A stretch of DNA of 64,000 nucleotides, from positions 388,264-452,263 of the forward strand of contig DATKXK010000014.1 in NCBI GenBank assembly GCA_035529075.1, in the 5' to 3' direction. Position numbers and translations under genes: made by a program. This DNA comes from Acidobacteriota bacterium (GTDB taxonomy: Bacteria; Zixibacteria; MSB-5A5; GN15; FEB-12). Positions 1 through 8,700 of the stretch are shown piece after piece; the stretch's first letter is position 1; each line of letters opens with the position of its first letter. The notes beneath the pieces are model-generated. The model worked only from the letters and a program-made list of their open reading frames with translations, had not been told where the DNA came from and made no database searches.

Positions 1-234
1 CAGCTTGCTGAGAAGGCCCGACAGATGGAGGGTGTGCGCCAGGTGCACGACATGCGGGCGCGCCATTCCGGAGCCCAGATTTTCGTGGAACTGCATATCG
101 TCGTTGACCCCGGCCTCACGGTCAGAGAAGGACACCAGATAGCCAAAAGCGTCAAGCGTCGGCTGATTGTCGAGTTTCCGGACGTCACCCGCGTGATAAT
201 TCACGTCGACCCTGAACCGAAGCGGGGCGAGTAA
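1..234 (+). CDS. Cation diffusion facilitator (CDF) transporter, C-terminal fragment
   Basis: This is the last 77 codons of a gene that begins before the window; frame 1 is open from base 1. The visible part matches the cytoplasmic C-terminal domain of CDF cation/proton antiporters, a small ferredoxin-like fold that dimerises and senses metal. The order fits: a helix ending in GVRQVHDMRAR, the strand IFVELHIVVDP, a helix with REGHQIAKSVKRRL, and the closing strand VTRVIIHVDPEP. The transmembrane region that would show metal specificity (zinc, iron, cobalt) is outside the window. The gene ends convergently with the nuclease-like gene on the other strand. Confidence 0.75.
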   Translation, partial: QLAEKARQMEGVRQVHDMRARHSGAQIFVELHIVVDPGLTVREGHQIAKSVKRRLIVEFPDVTRVIIHVDPEPKRGE

Positions 235-329
235 ATATCCTTCAACCGGCAGGCGGACGGGCTGTGACGCATGGCCCGGATCGCCGTTGGCCCGTGTCGT
301 GCCCTCCGGGCGATCACGATTGAAACAAA

Positions 330-355
330 GGCCCGGTCGATGCATCGACCGGGCC
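330..355 (-). terminator. 26-bp perfect palindrome, likely shared terminator
   Basis: A perfect 26-base inverted repeat (arms GGCCCGGTCGA, centre TGCA) lies between the convergent cation-efflux and nuclease-like genes. Read on the - strand it is followed by CTTTGTTTC, a moderate T-rich tail, so it most probably ends the nuclease-like transcript. The + strand tail, CTGTCTGT, is weaker. A protein-binding palindrome is possible but less likely in a convergent gap. Confidence 0.6.
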
Positions 356-383
356 CTGTCTGTATCGGTTCCGACCTGTTCGT

Positions 384-1277
384 TTATCTCGGGACGACAA
401 TCAGGTCGTCGGGATCGTACTTCATCCTGATCCTGTCGCCGCGCACTTCGACGATATCGTGCATGTTGCCAAGCCGTGCTTCGGAAATGATCCAGATTTG
501 ATCATCCCGGCTGGGGATGGCTCGCAGCCAGCCGTCAAACCGCGTCAGTCCCCGTGGGTGTGCCTTGAAGTACTTGACCAGCCGCCGGAACAGTTTCGGC
601 CAGACGGCCAGCTTTTCCAGTTGTGCCAGGCTGTCGGCCCGGGACCAGCGCCGGGCATAGCTGCGCTCGACCCGGTGCATCTTGAGCCGGCGTTGGCGAG
701 CCCGCCTGCACAGGCCGACCAGTTCGAGACGAAGATCGTACGGCAGGCCCGTATAAAAGGCGGGGTAGACGTGGCCGGCCGCCGCCAGGCGTCCGTTGAG
801 GCTGGTCCTGATTTCCTGCCGCCTCAGGTAGTGATCGGAACCGCTCGGCCGGCGGTGCGAGCCGGCAAAGACAAACGCCACCGGGCGGCCGTAGGGGTCA
901 ACGTTCCGCGTCAGAATGTAGCCGTTCAGCGGGTGGGGCTGAGCCGTGCGAACGCGCAGGGGAATCTTCGATGTCGGGGCGTAAGTGACCTGGTTGAATC
1001 CCGCCGTCTGAAGCAGAGAATCGCGCGCGCCGGTGGCCGCGACCGGGTGCTGGTGGGCGCCGACGAAATGCAGCTCGAGGGCGTCGATTCCCTCAAAGCG
1101 CAACTGGGCAAACCCTCCCTTGTTGTACTTGGCGGTTCGTCCCTGGAGATTGCGCAGGTGTTGGCGCCGGTACGGTTTGAACCACATGGAATCGCCGTCC
1201 GGCTCCGACCCCTGCTGGCGCCCGGCGGCATTCCGGTAAAACAGGTGAAACTCACCCTTGATGAGTCGATAACTCAT
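384..1277 (-). CDS. Staphylococcal-nuclease-like (SNase-fold) protein
   Basis: A 297-residue protein with no signal peptide. Residues 27-29 are an acidic D-G-D motif followed by SMWF. Residues 60-68 read RFEGIDALE, which puts Arg60, Asp65 and Glu68 at exactly the spacing of the staphylococcal nuclease residues Arg35, Asp40 and Glu43. A catalytically competent OB-fold nuclease is therefore plausible. The C-terminal 150 residues are basic and not recognised. The start is well supported by AAGGAGGT seven bases upstream of the ATG. The substrate is unknown; lack of an export signal suggests cytoplasmic nucleic acid. Known: SNase-fold enzymes cut DNA or RNA with calcium. Inferred: activity of this protein. 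Confidence 0.6.
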   Translation of the reverse strand: MSYRLIKGEFHLFYRNAAGRQQGSEPDGDSMWFKPYRRQHLRNLQGRTAKYNKGGFAQLRFEGIDALELHFVGAHQHPVAATGARDSLLQTAGFNQVTYAPTSKIPLRVRTAQPHPLNGYILTRNVDPYGRPVAFVFAGSHRRPSGSDHYLRRQEIRTSLNGRLAAAGHVYPAFYTGLPYDLRLELVGLCRRARQRRLKMHRVERSYARRWSRADSLAQLEKLAVWPKLFRRLVKYFKAHPRGLTRFDGWLRAIPSRDDQIWIISEARLGNMHDIVEVRGDRIRMKYDPDDLIVVPR

Positions 1278-1448
1278 CGCGTACCTCCTTTGTGTGAGAG
1301 CAAACTACTGGTAACCCCCAGGGACTGCCAGGAAACGACCACGGCCACCGGTGTCCGGACTGCACATGTGTCGGCAGCTAAGTTCCCCGGCCAAGACTGC
1401 AACAGGGTCCCATGTTTAACACTGCGTCAAGCAGCCCCCGGCCGGACT

Positions 1449-1745
1449 TCAAATTTCCTGCGCCAGTTCCACGATACGCTTGTACGGTATGGCCGTCCAG
1501 CTTTCGGCGACCGCCGCCCCGTTGGCGCGGCTGATCATGGACACCTTGGCAGCCGTCTCCTCGTCGGGAGCCTCGTAAATGTCCATGAAATCGTACGTTC
1601 CCAACAGGCCGTAATGCGCCAGGAACTTCACCTCCGGACACTTCTCGTGTACCTGGTCGAGCCAGGCGGCACCGATTTTGGCGCGGTCTTTCATCCTCGA
1701 CGTGACCTCGGGCGCCAGCTTGGTCATCAGCACAAACGTTTTCAC
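1449..1745 (-). CDS. GYD-domain protein
   Basis: A 98-residue single-domain protein of the GYD family (dimeric alpha/beta-barrel fold). It carries the typical start KTFVLMTKLAPE and the motif LLGTYDFMDIYEAPDEETAAKVS, in which the G-x-Y-D core names the family. Members are small soluble proteins whose biochemical role is not established; some relatives resemble ligand-binding or monooxygenase-like ferredoxin folds. It is read on the - strand downstream of tRNA-Sec and about 170 bases before the nuclease-like gene, so the three could share a transcript, but nothing ties them functionally. Confidence 0.75.
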   Translation of the reverse strand: MKTFVLMTKLAPEVTSRMKDRAKIGAAWLDQVHEKCPEVKFLAHYGLLGTYDFMDIYEAPDEETAAKVSMISRANGAAVAESWTAIPYKRIVELAQEI

Positions 1746-1827
1746 GGTCTTACTCCTGTCTCCAGCATGGTTTCATGCGTTATCGCTTGTCTGTATTAGC
1801 AGCCGAGTCTGTTCGAGAAACAATTCT

Positions 1828-1924
1828 TGGCGGAAGGGGTGGGAATCGAACCCACCGGGGACAATGCGATTGCCCCCCGCACGGCTTTGAAGGCCGGGAT
1901 CGCCACCAGACGACATCCTCTTCC
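1828..1924 (-). tRNA. selC: Selenocysteine tRNA (tRNA-Sec, anticodon UCA)
   Basis: Read on the - strand the element begins GGAAGAGG at 1924 and ends with CCCTTCC, a G discriminator and an encoded CCA (1830-1828). The anticodon TCA lies at 1890-1888 in the loop CTTCAAA. A long variable arm with a strong GGGG..CAAT/ATTG..CCCC hairpin spans about 1856-1880, and the T arm contains GGTGGGTTCGATTCCCACC. The length of 97 nt, the long extra arm and the UCA anticodon together identify tRNA-Sec. One A-C mismatch is visible at the sixth acceptor pair. It is charged with serine, converted by SelA and delivered by SelB, both encoded 11 kb away. Confidence 0.93.
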
Positions 1925-1930
1925 ACCCCT

Positions 1931-1959
1931 ATGATAGAATATCCCCAACCGCTTGTAAA
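1931..1959 (-). promoter_or_regulatory. Promoter of tRNA-Sec
   Basis: On the - strand TTTACA (1959-1954) and TATCAT (1936-1931) are separated by 17 bases. The -10 box ends six bases before the first tRNA nucleotide, so transcription would start at or next to the mature 5' end. Confidence 0.5.
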
Positions 1960-2088
1960 CATCAAATTGCCGCCAATGAGCAAGTGTACCTGAGGGGTCG
2001 AGGCCGGCGCAGATTCTTGTGTGATCATGACCTTCCACGCCGGCAGATTGTAATTGACTTTGCCGCCATCGGACGGCACACTCCGAGT

Positions 2089-4176
2089 GTGGCTGAACTA
2101 AAGCTGAATTCGCCGCTTCAGTATATCAAGGGTGTAGGGCCGAGGAAAGCTGAGGCGCTGGCAAAGCACGGCCTGCATTCGGTCCGCGATCTGCTTTTCT
2201 ACTACCCCCGCCATTACCTCGATCGTACCAATGTCGTGCCCATCGACCGGCTGCGGATAGACGATTCGGCCACTGTCATCGGCGAGGTCAGGGCGCACGG
2301 GGTTCTGCGCGGACGCCGTTCCCACTACGAGGTTATTCTTGATGATAGTACGGGTGCGATTACGCTGACGTTCTTCGCCGGTCTCAGGTACTGGGAGCGT
2401 TTGTTCAGGAAGGGTCAGAAATTCGCCGCCACCGGTACGGTGTCTTATTTCCGCGGCCATCAAATGATCCACCCGGACCTGGAGCGGCTCGACGCCGATT
2501 CGGATCGGATGGTTCACGCCGGGCGCATCATTCCCGTGTACCCGCAGACGTCGGTGTTGACCAAAGCCGGTCTGGGCAGCAAGGGGATTCGCTCGCTGAC
2601 GTCCTTTGTTTTTGACCATCTCCGCGAGCGGATCACGGACCCGGTGCCGCGCCGTGAGCACGAAGAGTTGGGATTGCCCACCCTGCACGACGCCGTTGAG
2701 AAGATCCATTACCCGGACAGCCGGGACCAGATTGAGCGCTGCCGGAGACGGCTGGCCTTTGACGAGCTTCTGTCGTTGCAGTTTCTTGTCTTCCGCAGCA
2801 AGGGCAAAAAGGACACCGTCGTCAAGCGGCACGCCTACGTCGAGCCGGGTGAAATGCTGCGTGTGTTCAGCCGGGAACTCCCCTTTTCCCTGACCGGTGC
2901 GCAGAAGAAGTCCGTCAGGGAGATCTTATCCGACCAGGGGAGACCCCGCCCCATGTCGCGGCTGCTGCACGGTGACGTCGGCTGCGGCAAGACCGTAGTG
3001 GCTGTCATTGCGGCCGTCCATGCTGCCGAAAGCGGGCTGCAAACCGCCTTCATGGCCCCCACGGAGATCCTTGCGGAGCAGCATTTCCGTAACTGGAGTC
3101 CCGGACTGGCGGCCTCCGGCGTCCGGGCGGCGTTGCTGACCTCCAGCCTCAGGCAGGCGCAGAAAAGGGACGTGGCCGGGCGATGCGCCGACGGCGATGT
3201 GGACATTCTGTTCGGCACGCACGCCCTGATCTACGACTACGTCTCGTTCCCAAAGCTCGGCCTGGTTATTATTGATGAGCAGCATCGGTTCGGTGTCGAG
3301 CAGCGAGGCAAGCTTTACGCCAAGGGTGACAATCCGGACCTGCTCGTGATGACCGCCACGCCGATTCCGAGAACTCTTGCCCTGACCCTGTACGGCGACC
3401 TGGATATCTCCACGATTGATGTCATGCCGCCGGGACGCAAACCTGTCCGCACGGTGTGGCGAACGGCGGACGCCCTGCCGGCGATTTACGGGTTTGTCCG
3501 CGACGAGGTGTCCCGTTCCGGCCAGGTATACATCATCTATCCCCTGATCGAAAAGTCCGACCAGCTTGATCTGCAGAACGTCCAGGACGCGTTTGATGAG
3601 CTTTCGGGCGGCCCGCTGAAGGGCCTGCGCCTGGCCCTGATCCACGGCCGGGTCAAGCAGGCCGAGCGGGACATCATCCTGGCGCGATTTCGTGAAGGTG
3701 AGATCGACGTTCTGCTGGCCACGACCGTCATCGAGGTAGGGATAGATAACCCGAACGCGACGATGATGATTATTGAACACGCGGAGCGTTTCGGCCTGGC
3801 CCAACTCCACCAGTTGCGGGGACGCGTCGGTCGTGGGGAGAAACAGTCCACCGTCGCGGCGATCGCGCATCCGCCCATCACCGATATCGCCCGCCGACGG
3901 CTGGAGTACCTGGCTGAGTGCAGCGACGGATTCAGGATCGCGGAGGCTGATCTTGAGCTGCGCGGGCCGGGCGAGATGTTCGGGGTAAGGCAATCCGGCC
4001 TGCCGGAACTGCGGGCCGCCAATTTCTGGCGGGACAAAGACCTCCTGGAAGCGTCGCGGGCCCTTCTGGAACGGTTGTTCAAATCTGCAAAGGACCTTGA
4101 CGCGGACTTCAAGAGGCTGTATAACTACCTGCAGGAATCGACCGATCGTCGCAGTCTCAATCTTGGTGGTGGCTGA
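2089..4176 (+). CDS. recG: ATP-dependent DNA helicase RecG
   Basis: RecG rewinds and reverses stalled replication forks and branch-migrates Holliday junctions. The N-terminal wedge/OB region includes QYIKGVGPRKAEAL. The helicase core shows Walker A GDVGCGKT, the DEQH box in IIDEQHRFGVEQR, TATPIPRTLA, and the C-terminal motifs ATTVIEVGIDNPNA and QLRGRVGRG. From GTG 2089 the protein has 695 residues, normal for the family. A longer frame reaches GTG 1984, but its extra 35 residues look non-coding. GTG 2089 also lies just after a TTGACT -35-like box (2054-2059) with a poor -10, so the start could be leaderless. It is divergent from tRNA-Sec. Confidence 0.95.
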   Translation: MAELKLNSPLQYIKGVGPRKAEALAKHGLHSVRDLLFYYPRHYLDRTNVVPIDRLRIDDSATVIGEVRAHGVLRGRRSHYEVILDDSTGAITLTFFAGLRYWERLFRKGQKFAATGTVSYFRGHQMIHPDLERLDADSDRMVHAGRIIPVYPQTSVLTKAGLGSKGIRSLTSFVFDHLRERITDPVPRREHEELGLPTLHDAVEKIHYPDSRDQIERCRRRLAFDELLSLQFLVFRSKGKKDTVVKRHAYVEPGEMLRVFSRELPFSLTGAQKKSVREILSDQGRPRPMSRLLHGDVGCGKTVVAVIAAVHAAESGLQTAFMAPTEILAEQHFRNWSPGLAASGVRAALLTSSLRQAQKRDVAGRCADGDVDILFGTHALIYDYVSFPKLGLVIIDEQHRFGVEQRGKLYAKGDNPDLLVMTATPIPRTLALTLYGDLDISTIDVMPPGRKPVRTVWRTADALPAIYGFVRDEVSRSGQVYIIYPLIEKSDQLDLQNVQDAFDELSGGPLKGLRLALIHGRVKQAERDIILARFREGEIDVLLATTVIEVGIDNPNATMMIIEHAERFGLAQLHQLRGRVGRGEKQSTVAAIAHPPITDIARRRLEYLAECSDGFRIAEADLELRGPGEMFGVRQSGLPELRAANFWRDKDLLEASRALLERLFKSAKDLDADFKRLYNYLQESTDRRSLNLGGG

Positions 4177-4242
4177 TGTTTCGTGTCTGTCCGCGGCCGG
4201 GGGATACTGTGCCAGTGCAAACCCGCCTTCTCGAGGGTTACG

Positions 4243-4614
4243 ATGAACGAACAACCAGATAACTACGATGTCTACTTCTACCAGTTGGTTATTTCACTCC
4301 ACGGCGCCGCCATGCAGCAGATGGGTAAGGTGGCATCTCCGCTGACCGACAAGATCGAGCGTGATCTCACGCAAGCCCGTGTCACCATTGACATGCTCGA
4401 TATGATCAAGCGCAAGACCGGCGGCAATCTCAGCGAGGACGAGACCAAGCTGCTGGATCACGTTCTGTACGAACTGCGGATGAATTTCGTCGAGGAGGCG
4501 AAAAAAGGGGCCGGGCCGGGCGACGAGGCGGAAGAACCCTCGCCGGCTGAAAGCCAGCAGGCCGAAAAGGCCGAACCCAAAGGCACGAACCCCGAAGCCG
4601 ACAAGGACGCCTGA
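4243..4614 (+). CDS. DUF1844 family protein
   Basis: A 123-residue acidic protein. Residues about 8-88 match the DUF1844 family: YDVYFYQLVISLHGAAMQQMG, then helices with ARVTIDMLDMIKRKT and LLDHVLYELRMNFVEE. The last 35 residues are low-complexity, rich in Glu, Ala, Pro and Lys. The ATG at 4243 follows CGAGGG at a suitable distance; an upstream in-frame start at 4183 would add unrelated sequence. Function unknown; members are small cytoplasmic helical proteins in diderm bacteria. It sits between recG and murB with short gaps. Confidence 0.8.
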   Translation: MNEQPDNYDVYFYQLVISLHGAAMQQMGKVASPLTDKIERDLTQARVTIDMLDMIKRKTGGNLSEDETKLLDHVLYELRMNFVEEAKKGAGPGDEAEEPSPAESQQAEKAEPKGTNPEADKDA

Positions 4615-4706
4615 TCGTCTTCTTTCCTGAGGATTACTCGCCGAGATACTGTATAAGAGAAGGGGGAAAAACGGGAGCCGGGACGCCGCAGTGGCCGGAT
4701 TTCGGC

Positions 4707-4734
4707 TTGATTTCGGGCGGATTCCCGGTATATT
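4707..4734 (+). promoter_or_regulatory. Promoter of murB
   Basis: TTGATT (4707-4712) and TATATT (4729-4734) are 16 bases apart. The -10 box is only 14 bases from the murB ATG at 4749, so the untranslated leader would be about seven bases. Confidence 0.5.
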
Positions 4735-4748
4735 TAAGCTGGTGGAAA

Positions 4749-5696
4749 ATGGTTGAGCAGCCTTCAGTTAGCCCAGACATACCGATAGCTGCCCTGGTTG
4801 CTGCATTCGGTCCCAACCTGCAATTCGCACGGGATCTGGCCCCCCTGACCAGCTTCAAAACCGGTGGTCGGGCACGCTATTTCGTGTCGGCCAATACTGC
4901 CGGTGAGATCGCCAGGGCCGTGGTCGGAGCCGGGCGCCTTGGTATTCCGTTCTTTCTGCTTGGCGGCGGCTCCAACGTACTGGTTTCCGATGAGGGTTTC
5001 GGCGGCCTGGTCATCAAGGTCGACGTTCGCGGCATGAAGCTGCTGCCCGGCCATGCGATTGAATCGGGAGCCGGCGAGGACCTGATGACGCTGGTTGATT
5101 TTGCCACCGCCAACTCTCTTACCGGGCTTGAGTTCGCGGCGGGAATCTGGGGTTCGGTCGGAGGGGCAATATGCGGCAACGCCGGAGCCTTCGGGGGAGA
5201 AATCGGCTCGGTTGTCGCCGAGATCACGCTCGTGGACCGTCAGGGCGAGATCAAGACGGTTACTCCTGAGTACTGCCGCTTTGGTTATCGCGACTCCCTG
5301 CTCAAGTCCACCGGTGAGGTGGTGGTGACGGTCAGGCTCCGGCTTGAGCCTGGAGAGCCGAGTGCCATCCGGTCGCGGGTCGATGAGATACTGAATCAGC
5401 GTGAAATCCGGCACCCGGTCACCGGCAAGTCGGCGGGTTGCTTCTTCAAAAACATCCCCGACCCCTCGCAGCCGAACGGCAAGCTCGCGGCAGGCAAGCT
5501 ACTGGAGGAGGCCGGGGCCAAGGACCTGTCCGTCGGTGATGCCAGGGTTTTTGACTTACACGCGAATATCATCGTTAACGACGGTGAGGCTACCTCGAAA
5601 GATATTCGTGCGCTGGCCGATAAAATGAAGGAGAGTGTGAGCCGGAAGTTCGGCATTGAGCTACAGGATGAAGTAATCCAGGTCGGCGAATTCTAA
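4749..5696 (+). CDS. murB: UDP-N-acetylenolpyruvoylglucosamine reductase MurB
   Basis: MurB reduces UDP-GlcNAc-enolpyruvate to UDP-MurNAc with NADPH and FAD in peptidoglycan precursor synthesis. The FAD-binding region shows LTSFKTGG and LLGGGSNVLVSDEG, then GLEFAAGIWGSVGGAICGNAGAFGGEI. FGYRDS supplies the conserved Arg. SAGCFFKN has Cys at the position of the general acid, which is Ser in E. coli and Cys in many type II enzymes. The final Glu lies in LQDEVIQVG. At 315 residues it is a compact type II form. ATG 4749 is preferred over the TTG at 4707, which lies inside the -35 box. Confidence 0.95.
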   Translation: MVEQPSVSPDIPIAALVAAFGPNLQFARDLAPLTSFKTGGRARYFVSANTAGEIARAVVGAGRLGIPFFLLGGGSNVLVSDEGFGGLVIKVDVRGMKLLPGHAIESGAGEDLMTLVDFATANSLTGLEFAAGIWGSVGGAICGNAGAFGGEIGSVVAEITLVDRQGEIKTVTPEYCRFGYRDSLLKSTGEVVVTVRLRLEPGEPSAIRSRVDEILNQREIRHPVTGKSAGCFFKNIPDPSQPNGKLAAGKLLEEAGAKDLSVGDARVFDLHANIIVNDGEATSKDIRALADKMKESVSRKFGIELQDEVIQVGEF

Positions 5697-5759
5697 AACG
5701 GGAGGAATGCTATCGACGCATATTTAACGGATTAAAGAACTGTAACCCTGATTGAAGCG

Positions 5760-8700
5760 GTGAACGACAAGTTTCGCAGAATCGCGTTCATCCCGGTGCT
5801 CGTGTTGGCGGCCGCGGCCACGATCCCGTGTCCGGCCGGCGCCGAGACGGGATTTCAGGCCACGTTAAGCGACCCTCCCCGGGTGGTGTCTGCCTATGAC
5901 GAGACCGCGGATCGGTTCTCAGCAGCCATGTATCCGCTGTCCCGGGCAGTGCTCTCCCGTATTCTCCTGTACTCACCCACCCTTGATTCCGCCAGTTTTG
6001 AACAACGGTATCTCAAGTTCAACACCCACTATCAGCAAGACCTGCATCTTGTGCCGGTCTCGGTTGACGCTGACCAGTTCCTAAACTACCGAACCAGGGT
6101 TATGGAGCGGCGGAACCGTAGTGAACTCGTTCAGAAGTCGATCCAGCAGGCCCGCGCCGGGAGCCGCGGTTCCGGCCTGTCCATCGGCGTAGCTCTTCCG
6201 GAACGGTTCGACCGTATTTTCGGCGAGGGCGGCGGTAACCTTCGCGTGTCCGGCTATCGCCGGATAACGTTCTCCGGGCGGTCGCAATGGACGGACGTGG
6301 CCAACACCGACAACGTTCAGCAGTCGAGGTTCCCGTCTCTGAACATGGAGCAGATTTCGGCCTTTCAGATCACGGGAACGATCGGCACCAAGATCACGGT
6401 CAAGGTGTCCCAGGACAGCCAGACGGATATCCCGCTGGCCAACCGCATCCAGATCCGGTACAAGGGGGATGACGACGACGTCCTCAAGGTCATTGAGGCG
6501 GGCAACACCAACCTGTCTCTGCCCAATACGAGGTTTGTCGGATACAGTTCGCGGATTCAAGGTTTGTTCGGCGTCAAAGCCGAGGCCCAGCTTGGGGACC
6601 TGCGCCTGATCGGCATTGCCTCGCAGGAGAAAGGCTCCTCGGAGCGCGCCTCGATTTCCGCTACCGGCGAGGAGAACGCTACCTACATTCGTGACTACCA
6701 GTACGTTGAAGGCCGTATTTTTGACCTCGGATACGAAGGCGAATTCAACCCGCAGGACAGCGTGCGCTCGATTCACGTTTTTGAGCACGACAAGCGTGAC
6801 AGCATCCAGTCCGTCGTGGCCCGTCTCTCGATGGACCCCTCGGTGAGCACCGGTTCCTACGATTCGCTGCGCGTCAAGGAGATCGACGGCACGCAGTATG
6901 AAATCAGGCACGATGCCAGACGCAATCTGCACTTCATTGCCTTCAACAGCCCGCGCCGCGAAGCGCTGGCGCTGTATATGGAAATCGACCGCTATGATGA
7001 CAACGGCTTTATCCGTCGAGACACGATCGGCCGAATGGGAGGCGAGCCCTATGACCTGAGATACCTGCGCGCCCTGGATGTCGACTATACTCCCAGCCAC
7101 CCCACCTGGTCCCTGATGTGGCGGAACTGCTATCGCATCCCGCGCGGGGCCAGCGCCGAGGACCTCAACATCAAAGTTCTCAAAGCGCTGCCCGGGCGCG
7201 AAGGGACCTCCTCGGCGCTCGACTATCAGGCGGGCGGTACCTCGTCCAGAAACTTCTACCTGGAGATACTCGGCCTCGACCAGTACAACCGTCTGGGCGA
7301 CAAGACGCCCGACAACATCATAGATGAGCGTTCCCTCATCTTTGAACCGGAGTGGGGGCTCGTTATTTTCCCGAACCGGACACCCTTTGCTTCTGACACG
7401 GTGTTTGTCGACAAGAGCGGCAGTCAATCGGCGAAGCTCGCAAAACCGGTCCCTACCATCTACTACTACACGTCCCCGTCGGAGAAATCGGAGTACAGCG
7501 AGTACTATATTCAGGTTTCGACCATGGCTCGCAGTTCGGTTATCAGGCTGAACCGCGCCAATATCATCGAGGGCTCAGAGCGTGTCACGCTGAACGGTCA
7601 GTTGCTCCAGAGAGATAGTGACTACAAGATTGACTACGGTTTTGGCCAGGTCACACTGTTGACTGACGAGGCGACCGATCCTAATGCCGACGTCGACATC
7701 GAGTTTGAGTACGCCCCCTTCCTGGCGGTGCAGAAAAAGACACTGCTGGGTCTCCGGGCCGAGTACGAGTACAGCAACAATCTGAGATTCGGTTCGACCG
7801 TCCTGTACAAGTCCGACAAGGCGCAGGACCGCAAGCCGCGCGTAGGGCAGGAGACGGCGCAGGCCCTGATTCTCGATTTCGACGCCAGCTTCAGGCTTAA
7901 TCCTTCCTTCATCACCTCGGCCATTGACGCCCTTCCGCTGATCACGACCGAAGCCACGTCGACTATCAACGTGTCAGGCGAAATCGCGCAGTCGCGCCCC
8001 AACCCCAATGTCGATGGTGTCGCCTATATTGACGATTTCGAGGGCTCGCAGGATCGGCTGAGCCTCGGGACGACGCGCGCCACCTGGACGCACTCGTCAA
8101 TGCCGGCGATCGATACGGCGAGTTGGGACTTCCAACGCGGTAAGCTGATCTGGCACAACGTTCCGCCCATTCCGTGGGACGAAGTTTACAAGAGTGAAAC
8201 GAAACCGGGCGAGGGTGCCCTGCGGCCCCTCCGGCTGATTTTCCGGCCGAAGAACGTCACCTACACGCTCGGCCCGGATTCCGTCACCGTGGATACGACG
8301 TACACGCACTCGTGGGGCGGCATCCTGCGCTACTTCGGCAGCCGCATCGATCCCAAGCGGGTGCAGTTGTTCGAGGTTCGTGCGCGCGGCTCCGGAGTGC
8401 TGCATTTCGATTTTGGCATCATCAACGAGGACATCGACGGCAACCGGACGTTGAATACCGAGGACATCGACGGCAATGGGAGCGTGGACAAGTACGAGGA
8501 CGTCGGACTCGACGGCGTGGCGAACGAAAAGGAAGTTGATGAATTCGGCAACAAGTACGATCCGCTGGACAACCCGGATCCGAAGGGCGACAACTGGTGG
8601 TTTGAAGGGGACTGGCCGCCTCCCGTGCCTTCCTCGCGGTACCAGGACCACGAACAGGCGTTCCGCGACTCGGTCGAGAACGAGAACTCTCTTCTCCATT

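Noticed and set aside
459..1799. A 446-codon open frame on the + strand opposite the nuclease-like and GYD genes
   Set aside because: It is antisense to two genes with clear motifs and good starts, has no recognisable protein content, and high GC routinely produces such shadow frames.
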